Notes: generated from the sequence alone by a model not told the origin. A DNA stretch of 64,000 nucleotides from Oryzias latipes (GCF_002234675.1 NC_019875.2:29323818-29387817); one strand, 5' to 3'; counted from the stretch's first letter, positions 1 to 10,314 are shown. A program made the numbers and translations.

Positions 1-215
1 CTCCCTGCTCTCTGGCTCTGGGGGCCTTGCGGCGGCCCTGCTGGCCCTGGCCTGGGTGGCGGGCTTGGTCGCCCGGGGGGCGGTTGTTCCCTGCCGGTTC
101 CCGTGTGGCGTTGGGGGGATTCCGGCTGCCGCTGCTGGTGCGGTGGGGGTCTTGGGGTGGGGATGGCTGGGCACTCTCCCTCCTTCTTTTCACGTTCCAC
201 CATCCATTTTAGAAG
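1..215. other. GC-rich block, probably repeat-derived
   Basis: This stretch is strongly G/C-rich with long G runs and changes abruptly near 215 into AT-rich DNA. Short ORFs cross it but show no recognisable domain and no matching splice sites. Similar G/C-rich blocks occur at 23800-24300 and 27930-28170, the latter inside a LINE, so a transposon origin is inferred. The window edge cuts it. Confidence 0.3.
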
Positions 216-824
216 AACATAAACACTCACCTGAGCACAGGTGTTAGCTCAACAGACTGAATGACTGAAATATTTCACACTAGTTGGTTTTAAGGCATAA
301 GTATGCGTGTGAACACTATCTGTTTTGTGTACATGTCGACAGGTGGACATTTTTGCAACTAACAGGTGTGTTTATAACATTTGAGTGTGTGTGTGGACAG
401 GCTCCGCCCTTTTTTTGTTTGTTTTTTTTTTCATTTGAACCTTACCATAATGATTAACAACCAGTAAACTTGCTGCTTTATGCTGCTTCATGGTCTTATC
501 CCCCTTCCCCTCCTATTATCACCCCCTACCCCCCCTCTCTCTAACGTCCCTCTCTCTTCTTCCCCTCTTTCCTTTTCCGTCCGGTCCAACACCAAAGATT
601 TTCAGACATGTTTGAAACTAATAAAGTTTGGCCTCAATTACAAAAGGGGTTTATTCAGACATACCTTTGGTTTGTCTGAAGATTAATAACCCCTCTTGTT
701 AAAGTAAAATATGTCCAACCCAAGAGGCCCTCAGCTCTCATCTGTCTGCCTAGCTGTTGGACAGGACAAGTTAAAAAAAAAAAAAAAAAAGAAAGAAAAT
801 TACGAGCGAATAAATTTGTTCTAA

Positions 825-1090
825 AGGAAAGTAAGGAACTCCTTAATGTGGTCCGGGGAGGGAGGGGGCTGTCAGGTTTCCTGCTTTCAAACCCTGTCAT
901 TGTCACGCCCCCCAAGAGTCATATACCCCACTGTGATTGGTTGGTCAGCTCCGCGCACGACAATGAAACAGTGTCATTCATACAAACTGGCGGGCTGCAG
1001 TAACATTAAACCTTCATATTAAGGCGGGGACCGCAAAATATCGTCTTGGGGGCCGCAAATAGCCCGCGGGCCGCGAGTTTGAGACCCCTG
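825..1090 (-). mobile_element. 5'-truncated hAT-like element
   Basis: The right end reads GAGTTTGAGACCCCTG, the complement of the CAGGGGTCTCAAACTC start of the full-length element at 52024-53318. The preceding 250 bases (CpG-rich 'gcccgcgggccgcgag' end, then the GTTTCCTG...AAGAGTC part) match that element in inverse orientation. The other terminus is missing, so this is a fragment without coding capacity. Confidence 0.6.
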
Positions 1091-1616
1091 CTGTACACTC
1101 TGGCACTGGTACACTAGCCGCAGGTCGGAAGAACGAATCAATAGTTCGCTTACCCATAGCTCAGACGCACATATCAGGTTGTGATGATATTTGTCTCCGT
1201 TTCCTTCCCACAGATGTTTACGCGCACTCGATTATCTCTAGGCCCCTCCCCCTACACGCATTTTAGCCACTCACAGTGGCTTTCCCTATTCTTCTCACAC
1301 GCAGTGGCCGCCTCACACACAGGCATCACGCGAGAGTGTACGTGCTCGCGTTTCATGAATAGGTGCGTGAGTGTGTGTCTCTGCCTGCGTGCGTGTGCGC
1401 TCGCATATCATTGATTATTTCATTGATCATTGACGTGCCCCTTCCACGTTTAATGTATAAAAAAATACGGAGGGTGGGGGAGGCAAATTTACTGGTAGCA
1501 CATGAGCGACTGGATGTAAAATTCAAATTCACACTCTCAAATTTTGGTCGCAAAATTCGCACTCTGGATCCCTGTTTATGCTGAAACGGGACGTTTCGTC
1601 TGTAGGAGGGGGCGTA

Positions 1617-1769
1617 TGTAACACAGTTTACTTCCGCATTGGTGTTGGGATGACAGGTTCATGACGTAAGGTGACAAATGAACTTCAGGTTATGTGAATG
1701 AAAAGGAGAATAAAGGCTGCAGCAGCGGTCCTCTACACCCAAACGTGTCTCTGAGCTCCTTATTTTACA
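1617..1769 (+). mobile_element. Possible short solo LTR
   Basis: The segment begins TGTAACACAG and ends TTATTTTACA, so it has TG...CA termini with a short inverted repeat (TGTAA/TTACA). It holds an AATAAA near 1709. The flanking bases do not form a clear 5-bp duplication, so the call is weak; it may be part of another repeat. Confidence 0.25.
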
Positions 1770-1969
1770 GATGAAACTCCGCTTTACCGACACCGAACCC
1801 TGGAAGGCCGGCTCCACGTACAATAATCTGATTTTGAGTCGCCAAAAGGTTCAGAATCTCTTTGTTTTTAAACTTATCCGGAAATAAAGCTTCACAAAAG
1901 GCTCCATATATTTCATCTTCAAGCTGGGCTCCGATAAACGGAAAACTTTAGTGTTTTTTCCTCGTTGAT

Positions 1970-2165
1970 CTATGACTTTTTTCTCGTAAATTTACGAGAT
2001 TTTAAGTCATAAATTAATGAGATATAAACTCGTAAATTTATTCGTTTTATCTCGTACATTTACGAGATAAAAACCCGTAAATGTACGACTTAAAATCTCG
2101 CAATTTAACAGTTATGACCTTCTTTCTTGTAAATTTACGACTTAAAAGTCGTAATTTAAAAAAAA
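1970..2165. repeat. AT-rich palindromic repeat cluster
   Basis: Variants of CTCGTAAATTTACGAG, a perfect 16-bp palindrome at 1983-1998, recur in both orientations over about 190 bases, mixed with GACTTAAAATCTCG-type units. The segment could fold on itself repeatedly. No coding potential is visible. Confidence 0.6.
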
Positions 2166-3489
2166 AAAACGTTTTGGGTAAACTGGCCCTAAAACTCCAA
2201 GTCATTCATAAACACGGATATGCTCTCCGTTCAATCTCTGTTCCGTCTCAATGAATATAAGAGAAATATCATAAGATTTATGATACCTAGGCTTGCTGCT
2301 TTGCCATACGATTCACCGGACATAGCTCCCAGCTCCGCCGTGGGGCTCTTTTGCTTGTCATGCCGGCATTCGGGCAGCTGGCTGGCCGGTAGACAGACAT
2401 TTCTGTCTGTGTGTGTCTCATTACATTGCATTGAAGACACAGAGGATGTTTAGAGATCAGATTGATTTATTTTAAAAAGCACAAAAGCATCAGGAGCAAA
2501 AGCCTGTCTGCAGTCTTTCCATCCATTCGTTAATTCAGTTTTTTCCACCAGATTTTCTGTTGAATTGGTTTAAATTCGTTTAATAATTGTTTAATAAACA
2601 TTAAACAATTTGATTTTTGTTTAGCATTTCAGCATTTTAAATGCTGCAGCAGTGATTAAGCAAAAGTGTTTCTTCTGCTTTTATAATTCCAATTCTGTAG
2701 ATGTTGCTCAGAATTGGTTGTTTTGTGGAGTCTGTTTTGCGCACAGAGCTCATATGGGATTTATTGGTGTTGGTGATGCGGTTCACACGGAGCTCCTCGT
2801 GGGCACCGTGGGGGGGCAGATCCATAATTGGATTCCTGGTTTCCAGCTCATGCCAGCAGTTGCTGGAAAAATGCCGTCTGTGTCTGTCTGCTGTAACAGT
2901 CAGAAAAGAGGTGGCGACTGTATATGTGAACTGGACTGAGTGGCCCCTCCCCCTTGGCGTTCCAAACAGGAAGTGGCTCCAAGACGCCAAAATCCCATAG
3001 ACTTCTGTAGATAAATAAACAGCTGTTACTGTCGTTCTATTGGTCAGAAGAACCGTTCTGGATCTGATACCTTTTTTTTTTTTTGTAACCTTGTTGATAA
3101 TCCTCTTTTATTCATTTCTTTTTTTTTTTTATTTCAAGTTATAAACTGACCTACCAGATACCTAAATAAAAGTAGGTGGAGCCTGCTGGCCTCCACATCA
3201 AAAACATTTGGCAGATTTTATTTAGTCTGCTTTCAAATGGTAGGGGTGTGGCCTTCCAACAAGCTCACTCCTGATTGGCTAGAAGGATTGTGAGAAACCT
3301 CGACTCAAACCACTGTCTGTATTTAAAGGTAAACTTTAGCATTTTTTTTAAACTTCAGAAATGCCAGGGGAGCATACATATTACATGCATTTCACATAAA
3401 AACATTCAGGTTTCTACAACTTTCATACAAACATACAGCTTTCTGGTTAAGACTTTAGAGATGTTACTGAGATACATTTCAAACTGTTT

Positions 3490-4230
3490 GATTAACACAG
3501 GGAAAAAATAGAAGATGAAGAAAATTTGCATTTATGATTATAACATTTGCCAAATAAAATAATAAGATTAATTATGAGATTTTTATTTGAGTCCAAGTTT
3601 TTATTATGAAATGCAAAACTTATATATTCACACTTCAGAGTAAAGTTGGGGTGAATATGATTTCTAATAAATTGTAAACACTTTTTCCAAAAAATTCTAA
3701 TTTCAGTACAATTCCAAAAAAGATGGTTAATTGTTTCTGGATGTTCTTTTTGCCAAATGATCAATTGTTTTAATGTATCTTAGCATGAATTGATTGGTGG
3801 GGTCAATTTTGTGAATTATTTTAAAAGAAACATCTTTCATTTTGTTATTAATCATACATTTTTGGGTCACACTCCAGCCTTTCCTCCAAATACTGTCGGG
3901 AAGAAAAGGTCTCCAGTAGTTTTTGGAACATGGTACAGAAATGACATCCCTTTGAAACAACACATGGATTATTTTTGTTGTTCTTGTGGGTCGGGGTAAA
4001 ACACATTTTTCCTGTGGTGGTGTCATTTTTTCATTGAGAATCGGACCACGTGAGTGTGACATCATCCATAGGAAAACCGTTTTTACATTGGAGCCACATG
4101 TTTTCAGTAAGCAGTGATTTGTCCGACTTGTTTGGAGTTTCTATGGCAATTTGACGGATAATTATGGCAATAAATTCTGTCTTTGCCCGTTTTTGAAATT
4201 GTTCATGACTGAATAGTGTTTTAACTATTT
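3490..4230 (-). mobile_element. LINE reverse-transcriptase C-terminal remnant
   Basis: On the minus strand two overlapping frames encode the tail of a non-LTR retrotransposon polyprotein. The first (4065-3727) has the WRKGW...NKMKDVSFKIIHKI pattern. The second (3764-3492) has HPETINHLFWNC...FWKK, the usual C-terminal zinc-finger-like segment after the reverse transcriptase (L1/Tx1-like). A frame change separates them and the element is 5'-truncated, so it is dead. Confidence 0.7.
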
Positions 4231-4556
4231 TTCATATGGCTTCTTCCCTCTAAGGACTGATGTGAATAATTACAAATAAAAAAGTTTAAACTTGGCATTA
4301 AAGCTGCAACCAGACAGCAAAAATGGTTCAGCAGTCCCTCATTTGATTCAAAAAAGAAAATAACTATTATTTAAAAATGTAAGTGTGTTAAACTAACTTT
4401 TGTAGGTATTTTTTTTTTTTTTTTTTTTTTTTTTGTTTTTTGGTCAACTTTAATAACCAGAGTCAATATCAACACTTTAAGTTTACAGGTTCTGTATGAA
4501 AAGTGTTCCTCTGTTTGTTTTTGTTGATTTTTCTCTCTCCACTTCTGTAAATTCAG

Positions 4557-4659
4557 ATGAACCTGGAGGTGGAGACAAAGCTTCAGAGGAGAAGAGGAAG
4601 GAGCAGACCACCCCGGTGGTTTCTCCATCGCAGGGAAGCCCCGAGGCCAAAGAAGAGAG
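4557..4659 (+). CDS. tcea1: tcea1 linker exon
   Basis: Acceptor TAAATTCAG precedes it and donor gtagca follows. The frame starts with two bases that complete a codon and encodes [12 protein letters not shown] through SPEAKEE, the low-complexity linker between the LW and central domains. It is the first exon visible in the window. Confidence 0.85.
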
Positions 4660-7600
4660 GTAGCACGGAGCCGCCGTTGACCCCCCCCCCCCGGGGTTCA
4701 GCCCTGTTTAGGATAAAAGCTCATGGAATTGTCTGGTCATTTCAACAGCAGCTCCAGCAGTAACTTCAGCAGTCGGAGCGACACCACTGAAGTGGCGCCC
4801 AACTCGCTAATCCACAACTTCCCTCGCGCCCCGAGCACCTCCGACTCCATCAGGCTCAAGTGCAGAGAGATGCTGGCCAATGCTCTGCAGACTGGAGGTC
4901 ATCCAGTTCTCCTCTGTCGGCTCCAGCTCTGCTTTCGTTCGTGTGTCTTCAACTCTTTGTTCTTTCTCTTACAGAGGATTACATTGCTATCGGTGCTGAC
5001 TGTGAGGAGCTGGGAGCGCAGATCGAAGAATATATCCTTCACATTTGAAAGATTAGAATCTGAAGGTTCACGCCAAACAAAGATGGAGACGATTATCGCT
5101 GAACACGATGCTCCCTTTTGGTCGCTTGAGAAAGAAAACCAGAGGTTTTCCAAAAAGGCTCTTTATTTTTAAATCAATAAAACAAACAGAAACGACGTAA
5201 CTCGGCATGGTTAGGACTTTATACAACAAACGCCTGATGTGATTCATTTCCTCATGATAAATGTCAAAACAATCTTTTTTTTCTTGACCCGTCGCCACGC
5301 ATCTTTCAAGAGTTCAAAAACACAGACATGAAATACAAGAACCGCGTGCGGAGCCGGATCTCGAACCTGAAGGACATGAAGAACCCAAACCTAAGGAGGA
5401 CCGTTCTCTGCGGGAGCGTGTCTCCGGAGCGGATGGCCAAGATGACCGCCGAGGTGCGTGGACCCCCGTCCTCACGTCCCGCCAACGTTTTTGCTCCGAG
5501 AGCTCGCGTTGTTTCGACGTTTGTCTGTAGGAAATGGCCAGCGACGAGTTAAAGGAAATGAGGAAGAACTTGACCAAAGAAGCCGTCAGGGACCACCAGA
5601 TGGCGACCACCGGGGGCACTCAGACCGACTTATTCACCTGCGGCAAGTGCAAGGGGAAGTGCTGCACCTACACACAGGTGAGAACTGCTGAGGCCATCGA
5701 GGGACCGCGCTGAAGTCCAAGAATGACGTCTTTGTGTTCTGTGTGCTTGCTCAAAGGTTCAAACTCGCAGCGCTGACGAGCCAATGACCACATTCGTCTT
5801 CTGCAATCAGTGTGGAAATAGATGGAAGGTATGTTTCTGCTGAGTCAGCCTTTAGCTTTTATTTCATTATCGCTAAAACAATTTGTCTTTCAGTAACTTT
5901 TTCATGGAAAAATACGACCCTGTTAAAAAAAACAAGTAAAAAAAGCTCATTTCTCAGGCTACGTTATCTGCACCACTGCAGGGCTTAATGCTCAATTACG
6001 ATTTTATGAAAAATTACGATTTTCTTTTTTTTTTTTGCAAGGCCGTTCACATTTCCAATTAAATCTGAACTTTTGTGATCTGTGACCGTGAAATGACCCA
6101 GAATGGACCCACATGCGCAGAAGAGTACTCAACGGGGTAGTAGCTAACGTTAACAATGGACGTCAACAACAGTGTTGTCAACAGCGGAGCTCTTTTTGCA
6201 TCATTACATTTATTTTCACAAAGGAGCCAGCACAATTACAATCTTCTCATTTTAAGAAGTAAATAAAAAAGGAGGATAGCGAGGTTTTTGGCCATGGCGT
6301 TTTGTGGGGCAGTGTTAGCCAAGTCGGTACAGAGAAACCTGTGGGTGCGGAGTCGCAGCCTGGAGCGGTGGGATACTGATGTGAGGAGCCAGGATCGTCT
6401 GTAGCCACGCTCGGCCATTTTGCTGGAAATGTTTTCAAGAACCGCCCGGTTGTTGCGATAAGAGCCCTGGAGTTTGGCCTGAATAGAGCGGTCACCCCAA
6501 ATATGAATCCAATCGGAGACCTCGCTTCCCTTTTACTGACTGGTCTCAGCAGCATCGTCCGCCATGGTTGATGTTTATGTTCTCGTTCCCGCCTAATTCA
6601 AAGCAGAATGATGACGTTTGTAGCGTATCGATGGCGTACAGGTCGGATTCGTGTGGCCTGGCCGTTCAGACGAAGGTCACGTTTGAGAATATTGGATACG
6701 TATCGGATTCAGGACCACATACCCAAGTGGTCTGGGTCGCATTTGAAAAGATGGGATCTGTGTTGTTCAGACTGTCATGAAAAGATCAGATACAGGTCGC
6801 ATAGGGGCAAAAAGATCGAAATAGGGTCGTTTCAACCTGCAGTGTGAATGTAGCCTCTGTTACACAGAATGGTTCAGTCCATTTTGGGTTTAAGGATATA
6901 GTTTTTTTTAGAAAAACATCATACAGCTCTTAGACAAAATAATTTCAGTGTTTCAGTCGGAAAAGACGGATCAAAAATCGGATTCACTAATTTCATTCAG
7001 ATTCGCTGTTTCCTTTAGACATTATAGTTCAGCTGTAGCTGACTTTAAACGTCTATTATTGGGATTGTTTAAACATCGATTCTTTACATTTATAAACTGT
7101 TTTTGTTTTGTTTTTTAGGCAAAAAACTTTTTACGTTTGTTTAAATGTAAGAATTCACAACTTAAAGGGCCTACATGCTGCTTTTCTTAAGCCTTTAGAT
7201 CAAACTATACCCATGTATGTGATTATATGTCATCTTTGGCACACTAAAGAACCATTCTTTTCCTACCTGGAAGTAATACGACTCGATCTCAGGCTCCGCC
7301 TCTCGCTCCTAGTGGGCGTTGCCCATTTCATGCCCATACTATCCACTTTGATCAGGTTAACTAAGCAGATGTCTGTGAAGTTGCGATCGGACGGAAAGTC
7401 GATAAACTAACCATTACTGACGAGTCGGCTCTTCTTTGGTGAGGCTGAACAAACTGCCTGAAACTTCTTTTTTGCCGCTCAGAAGACGTTGTCTTGTGCA
7501 AAAGGCGAGCCGCCGCTGGTTCCAAACACCGCTTTGGGGTTGTTGTCTTATGCAAGGATTAAATATTATGATACACTTAAAAGTTTAAAAAAGTTGTTTT

Positions 7601-9232
7601 TGTATGGTATAGGCCCTTTAAATAATAAAAAGTCTGGCAATCAAAAGTAAAATCAAGCTGATAAGCAGTGACATGAAAAATATTTTCCTCTGATGTCTTA
7701 TTTCTGTGTCATTTAAATAGAATTCCTCAAAAAATTCATGTAAATATTAGAAAAATATACAAGTATAACAAAAATGTCTTTATACTATTAAGGGCAAAAA
7801 TATGGCGTCACTCATTTGCCGAATTATAAACCTGCTAAATATGAACATTTTACGTCGACTATTTACGATTCCACTGTGTTCTGATGATGACAACTCGGAG
7901 GATTTATAGCAAAATAAACGCATTTATAAAATGCATCGTGGTCTATATTCGCTAATATGGTGAACATCGATGCACGCTCGTTTTTGCAGAGACTTCTGGG
8001 AAATTTCCAGAACACTGGATTGATTTTGGCATTGTAGGCTGTGTCCGAATTCCCGCCCTAACTACTAAAAAACCAGATATTATAAAAGCAATTCGGACAT
8101 TATGCTCATTATTTATTTATTTTTTTTAAATGGCAGGTATGACGTCATTGATTTCTCGCCGTTAAAATGTAATTAATATGAACGCTTTACGACGATTATT
8201 TATGAATCCACTGTCTTCTGATGATAAAAACATTGATGATTTATTAAAAAAATGCATTTAAATTAGGTCTGCACAATATACCGCAAATTTATCGTTATCG
8301 CAATATCAAGCTGTGCAATATGCATATCGCAAAAGACAGCAAATTTGCAATAAATGGTTACCTTAGATGTGGCCAAGCAATCTTATAGCATGTAGTATGG
8401 ATTGAAAAAAATCCCTTTCTGCATTTGACCAATCAGATGGACCCCTTCACGTTGTTAACTAATCGGATGGCGCCCTATTATGTTGTATGTTCGCCTCCTA
8501 CGTCAACAAGGGTCATTTGTAGTATAATTTTGAAGCTGTTGTAATGGAATGGGAATAATATTTTTGGTTGTTTTGCTAATTGTTTATATACCGCAAATTA
8601 TATCGTTATCGCAATATTAATCACTGATATCGCATATCGCGAGTTTTCTTCATATCGTGCAGCCCTAATTTAAATACATTTTTTTGGCAAAAATTGTTCT
8701 GACGCAATGCATTGTGGTCTATATTCGGTGATCTAGTGAGCATCGGTGCACACTGCCTTTTTGCAGAGACTTCTGGGAAATTTTCTAGGACACTGGATTT
8801 CGGAATAGTAGATTCAGACACCCTCTGTAGTTTACTAAGTGCACCAAGCATCGAGGGACGAAGCCAAATGCTCAAAACCCAACTTTTTTAAGAAACAAGA
8901 AGCTGGAAAAACCCTCTTTCCTTTCCTTTTTTTTTTTGACTCTCTTTTACTGCAGTTCATGGTTCATTCTTAATTCCTTCATGTGTTGTTTTTGTGCGTT
9001 CCAGTTCTGCTGAAGCTGCTGGCTCCACCCACAACTCGCTGCAAAGTAGCATAATTCCTGGACCAGGTTCTGTCTATCTGCAAGAGACCAGAGCTTAGTT
9101 TTCGTAGTCGGTGGTACCTGCAGTGCCATACAGAGATGGTTACCATTGGAGGGAAAAACCATGTTTATAGATGGAGCTTACCGTCACTCCTCCAAATCCC
9201 TTTACCATTGTTATTCGTTGTTTCTCGCTGTC

Positions 9233-9268
<36 letters not shown>

Positions 9269-9430
9269 ATATATATATATATATATGACACCAGTCTTGT
9301 CTCATACTCTTTTATCATCTTTTGTATATTTAGTTTTAACATTTTTAACCATGTTTTTTTTTGGCTTTTCTGGCTGAGCAATGTGTTTTATTTAATTCCC
9401 CCAATAAAGTGATATCCATTTGATTAACAA
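4557..9430 (+). CDS. tcea1: Transcription elongation factor A (TFIIS), 3' part of gene
   Basis: TFIIS binds backtracked RNA polymerase II in the nucleus and stimulates cleavage of the nascent transcript. Seven exons are visible: 4557-4659, 4749-4897, 4975-5031, 5299-5453, 5531-5677, 5757-5828 and 9005-9013. Together they give about 229 residues plus stop. In order they encode the acidic/serine-rich linker, the polymerase-binding central domain ([10 protein letters not shown], then [13 protein letters not shown]) and the C-terminal zinc ribbon with CGKC and CNQCGNRWK. The catalytic acidic pair is visible in RSADEP. The N-terminal LW domain is upstream of the window. The paralogue is assigned by neighbours: rgs20 and atp6v1h adjoin TCEA1, not TCEA2, in other vertebrates. 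The third intron appears to be U12-type AT-AC. A 3.2-kb last intron full of repeats separates the final Phe-Cys-stop. AATAAA is at 9403. Confidence 0.94.
4749..4897 (+). CDS. tcea1: tcea1 linker/central-domain exon
   Basis: It encodes a Ser-rich stretch, then [19 protein letters not shown], the strongly conserved start of the TFIIS central domain. The acceptor could be after CAACAG (4749) or CAGCAG (4752); both keep the frame and differ by one codon. The donor is GGAG followed by gtcatc, a weak U2 site. Confidence 0.85.
4975..5031 (+). CDS. tcea1: tcea1 central-domain exon before AT-AC intron
   Basis: The exon encodes the conserved [18 protein letters not shown] and stops after one base (T) of the next codon. 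There is no GT at this boundary. The intron starts ATATCCTTC, the U12-type AT-AC donor consensus. The upstream acceptor is an ordinary ctcttacag. Confidence 0.88.
5032..5298 (+). other. tcea1: U12-type AT-AC intron of tcea1
   Basis: The 267-base intron begins ATATCCTT and ends in AC. It has a U12-like branch sequence (TTTTCTTGACC) about 11 bases before the AC. Using these sites joins GAA GAA T to GC ATC TTT CAA GAG TTC, giving [13 protein letters not shown], which fits the conserved TFIIS segment here. Reading on instead meets an in-frame TGA at 5046, and no GT donor fits the protein. Minor-spliceosome introns in TFIIS genes have been reported before (from memory). Confidence 0.85.
5299..5453 (+). 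CDS. tcea1: tcea1 central-domain exon after AT-AC intron
   Basis: Starting after the intron-terminal AC, the exon encodes [34 protein letters not shown] and [11 protein letters not shown], the helical polymerase-binding core of domain II. It is followed by donor gtgcgtgg. An apparent AG acceptor at 5310 would drop four codons and break the phase with the upstream exon. Confidence 0.92.
5531..5677 (+). CDS. tcea1: tcea1 domain II end and zinc-ribbon start
   Basis: The exon is 49 codons in phase 0. It encodes [28 protein letters not shown] and the first zinc-ligand pair CGKC. It is flanked by acceptor tctgtag and donor gtgagaa. Confidence 0.95.
5757..5828 (+). CDS. tcea1: tcea1 zinc-ribbon exon
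   Basis: The 24 codons encode [16 protein letters not shown] and NQCGNRWK. They include the second zinc pair and the invariant Asp-Glu that stimulates transcript cleavage. The donor is AAG followed by gtatgt. Unspliced reading would add only Val-Cys before Phe-Cys-stop (see findings). Confidence 0.95.
5957..6856. mobile_element. Non-autonomous DNA transposon in tcea1 last intron
   Basis: The left end reads AGGCTACGTTATCTGCA and the right end CTGCAGTGTGAATGTAGCCT, imperfect terminal inverted repeats around 0.9 kb. Two minus-strand ORFs inside (to about 100 codons) have no recognisable domain. A clean target duplication was not found. Confidence 0.5.
7162..7621. mobile_element. MITE family M2, TTAA-flanked
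   Basis: Perfect 12-bp ends, TTAAAGGGCCTA and TAGGCCCTTTAA, bound 460 bases. They could be read as a TTAA target site plus 8-bp AGGGCCTA inverted repeats. Internal pieces (TTTGGCACACTAAA, CTCAGGCTCCGCCT, CTTTGGGGTTGTT) recur at 32430-32700 and 40150-40690. It has no coding capacity. Confidence 0.7.
7795..8030. repeat. Duplicated repeat, copy 1
   Basis: Blocks such as TTCTGATGATGA, GCAT(C/T)GTGGTCTATATTCG and TTTTTGCAGAGACTTCTGGG are repeated in the same order at 8125-8263 plus 8676-8840. The two copies are adjacent direct repeats that have diverged noticeably. Confidence 0.65.
8125..8840. repeat. Duplicated repeat, copy 2, split by a MITE
   Basis: This is the second copy of the 7795-8030 repeat. 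It is interrupted at 8264-8667 by a hAT-like MITE whose target duplication lies in the repeat. Joining the flanks restores co-linearity with copy 1. Confidence 0.65.
8264..8667. mobile_element. hAT-type MITE with 8-bp target duplication
   Basis: The ends TAGGTCTGCACAATAT and ATATCGTGCAGCCCTA are inverted repeats. ATTTAAAT flanks both sides (8256-8263 and 8668-8675), the 8-bp duplication expected of hAT transposition. Subterminal TATCG/CGATA-rich motifs repeat at both ends. About 404 bases, no ORF. Confidence 0.85.
9005..9013 (+). CDS. tcea1: tcea1 terminal micro-coding exon (Phe-Cys-stop)
   Basis: Acceptor gtgcgttccag is followed at once by TTC TGC TGA, completing the invariant NRWKFC C-terminus of TFIIS. 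Only three codons are coding; the rest of this exon, to about 9430, is 3' UTR. The exon assignment rests on this exact match plus the poly(A) signal 390 bases downstream. Confidence 0.82.
   Translation, partial: FC
9014..9430 (+). other. tcea1: tcea1 3' UTR
   Basis: This is untranslated sequence after the TGA. It contains an (AT)n dinucleotide tract at about 9234-9287 and ends just after the AATAAA at 9403-9408. The ORFs crossing the tract, with Tyr-Ile repeats, are simple-sequence artefacts. Confidence 0.7.
9403..9408 (+). terminator. tcea1: tcea1 polyadenylation signal AATAAA
   Basis: Canonical AATAAA in CCCCCAATAAAGTG. A TG-rich stretch is not obvious downstream, but it is the first canonical signal after the stop codon. 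Confidence 0.7.
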
Positions 9431-10314
9431 GTGCTTTTAATGGCCTTTCTTTTAGGAGAAGCCTCAATGTAAATGTGGAACATTGTGAGAATAATGCCAG
9501 GAAGGCCCTGAGAGAGAAAAAACATTGAGTGTGTGGGAGGATACATTTGTAATTGGTGGAATATTCATCACATCAAAGCGAATGCGGATGTATGCATATT
9601 AATCTGTCTGGAGACGGGGAGACGGCGCTGGTTGGATCCTGGAAGATGCTCGATTGTTCCCCCATTCCCTGGAGCCGTTTTAATTGCCAGGTGCAGCGGC
9701 TTTGTGCCGCCGAGCCGCTGGCTGTGCTGGTTCACCTCAGTCTGAGCAGAACCCAGAGGACGTCCAGCAGGAGGAAACCCGTCCAAGAGGTCCAGACGTC
9801 TGAACCCAAACAGCAAATGTGTATTTTTTTCTAAATCCTTGAATAAATCCTGGTTTTCTAAGTAAAAACGCATTTTCCCAGCATTCATTTCACATATTAA
9901 AGGAGAAAAAAAATAGCTTTGATTTTTTTTCCTGTTTGAGCTATAATCTTATAAAATTATTATTACTATTTTTCTTTTTCAGATTACAAAATGATATCCA
10001 AAAGATAATCTGTTGGCTTGTTAGAATAAAAAGATTTTTGTATTGAGAAGCTTTATTTGTGGCGGCAAACCATCCGCCCTAAAAACCACGATGACCTGAC
10101 AACCTGTGTAAACACGGGTCAACAAGTTTAGTGTAAAGATAATAAACAAAAAGGAATTTAGACGATAAGAATGGGAGGTTGAGAAAATTCTGGTTCAAAC
10201 TTATTTTTTGCAACAAACGCTTTGGGTTTTAATAAACTTTTTTGAAGTTTTTGTCAACTACAGCTCCTCGAGGTAAATGAGGATTTTTATCTTAGGTCAA
10301 CTGTCCAGAGTTAT

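Larger units (their letters stand above)
1091..3489. other. Non-coding stretch upstream of visible tcea1 exons
   Basis: No exon could be recognised here apart from the repeats listed separately. In particular, nothing resembling the TFIIS N-terminal LW domain was found on the plus strand, so those exons should lie before the window. Poly-T and poly-A runs and short ORFs without homology are all that is seen. It is probably tcea1 intron. Confidence 0.5.

Noticed and set aside
4723..5172. 149-codon plus-strand ORF through tcea1 exons
   Set aside because: It combines a real exon with intron sequence and leaves the frame of the next exon. The spliced model explains the conserved residues.
9146..9412. 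88-codon ORF with Ile-Tyr repeats
   Set aside because: It is produced by the (AT)n tract of the tcea1 3' UTR.
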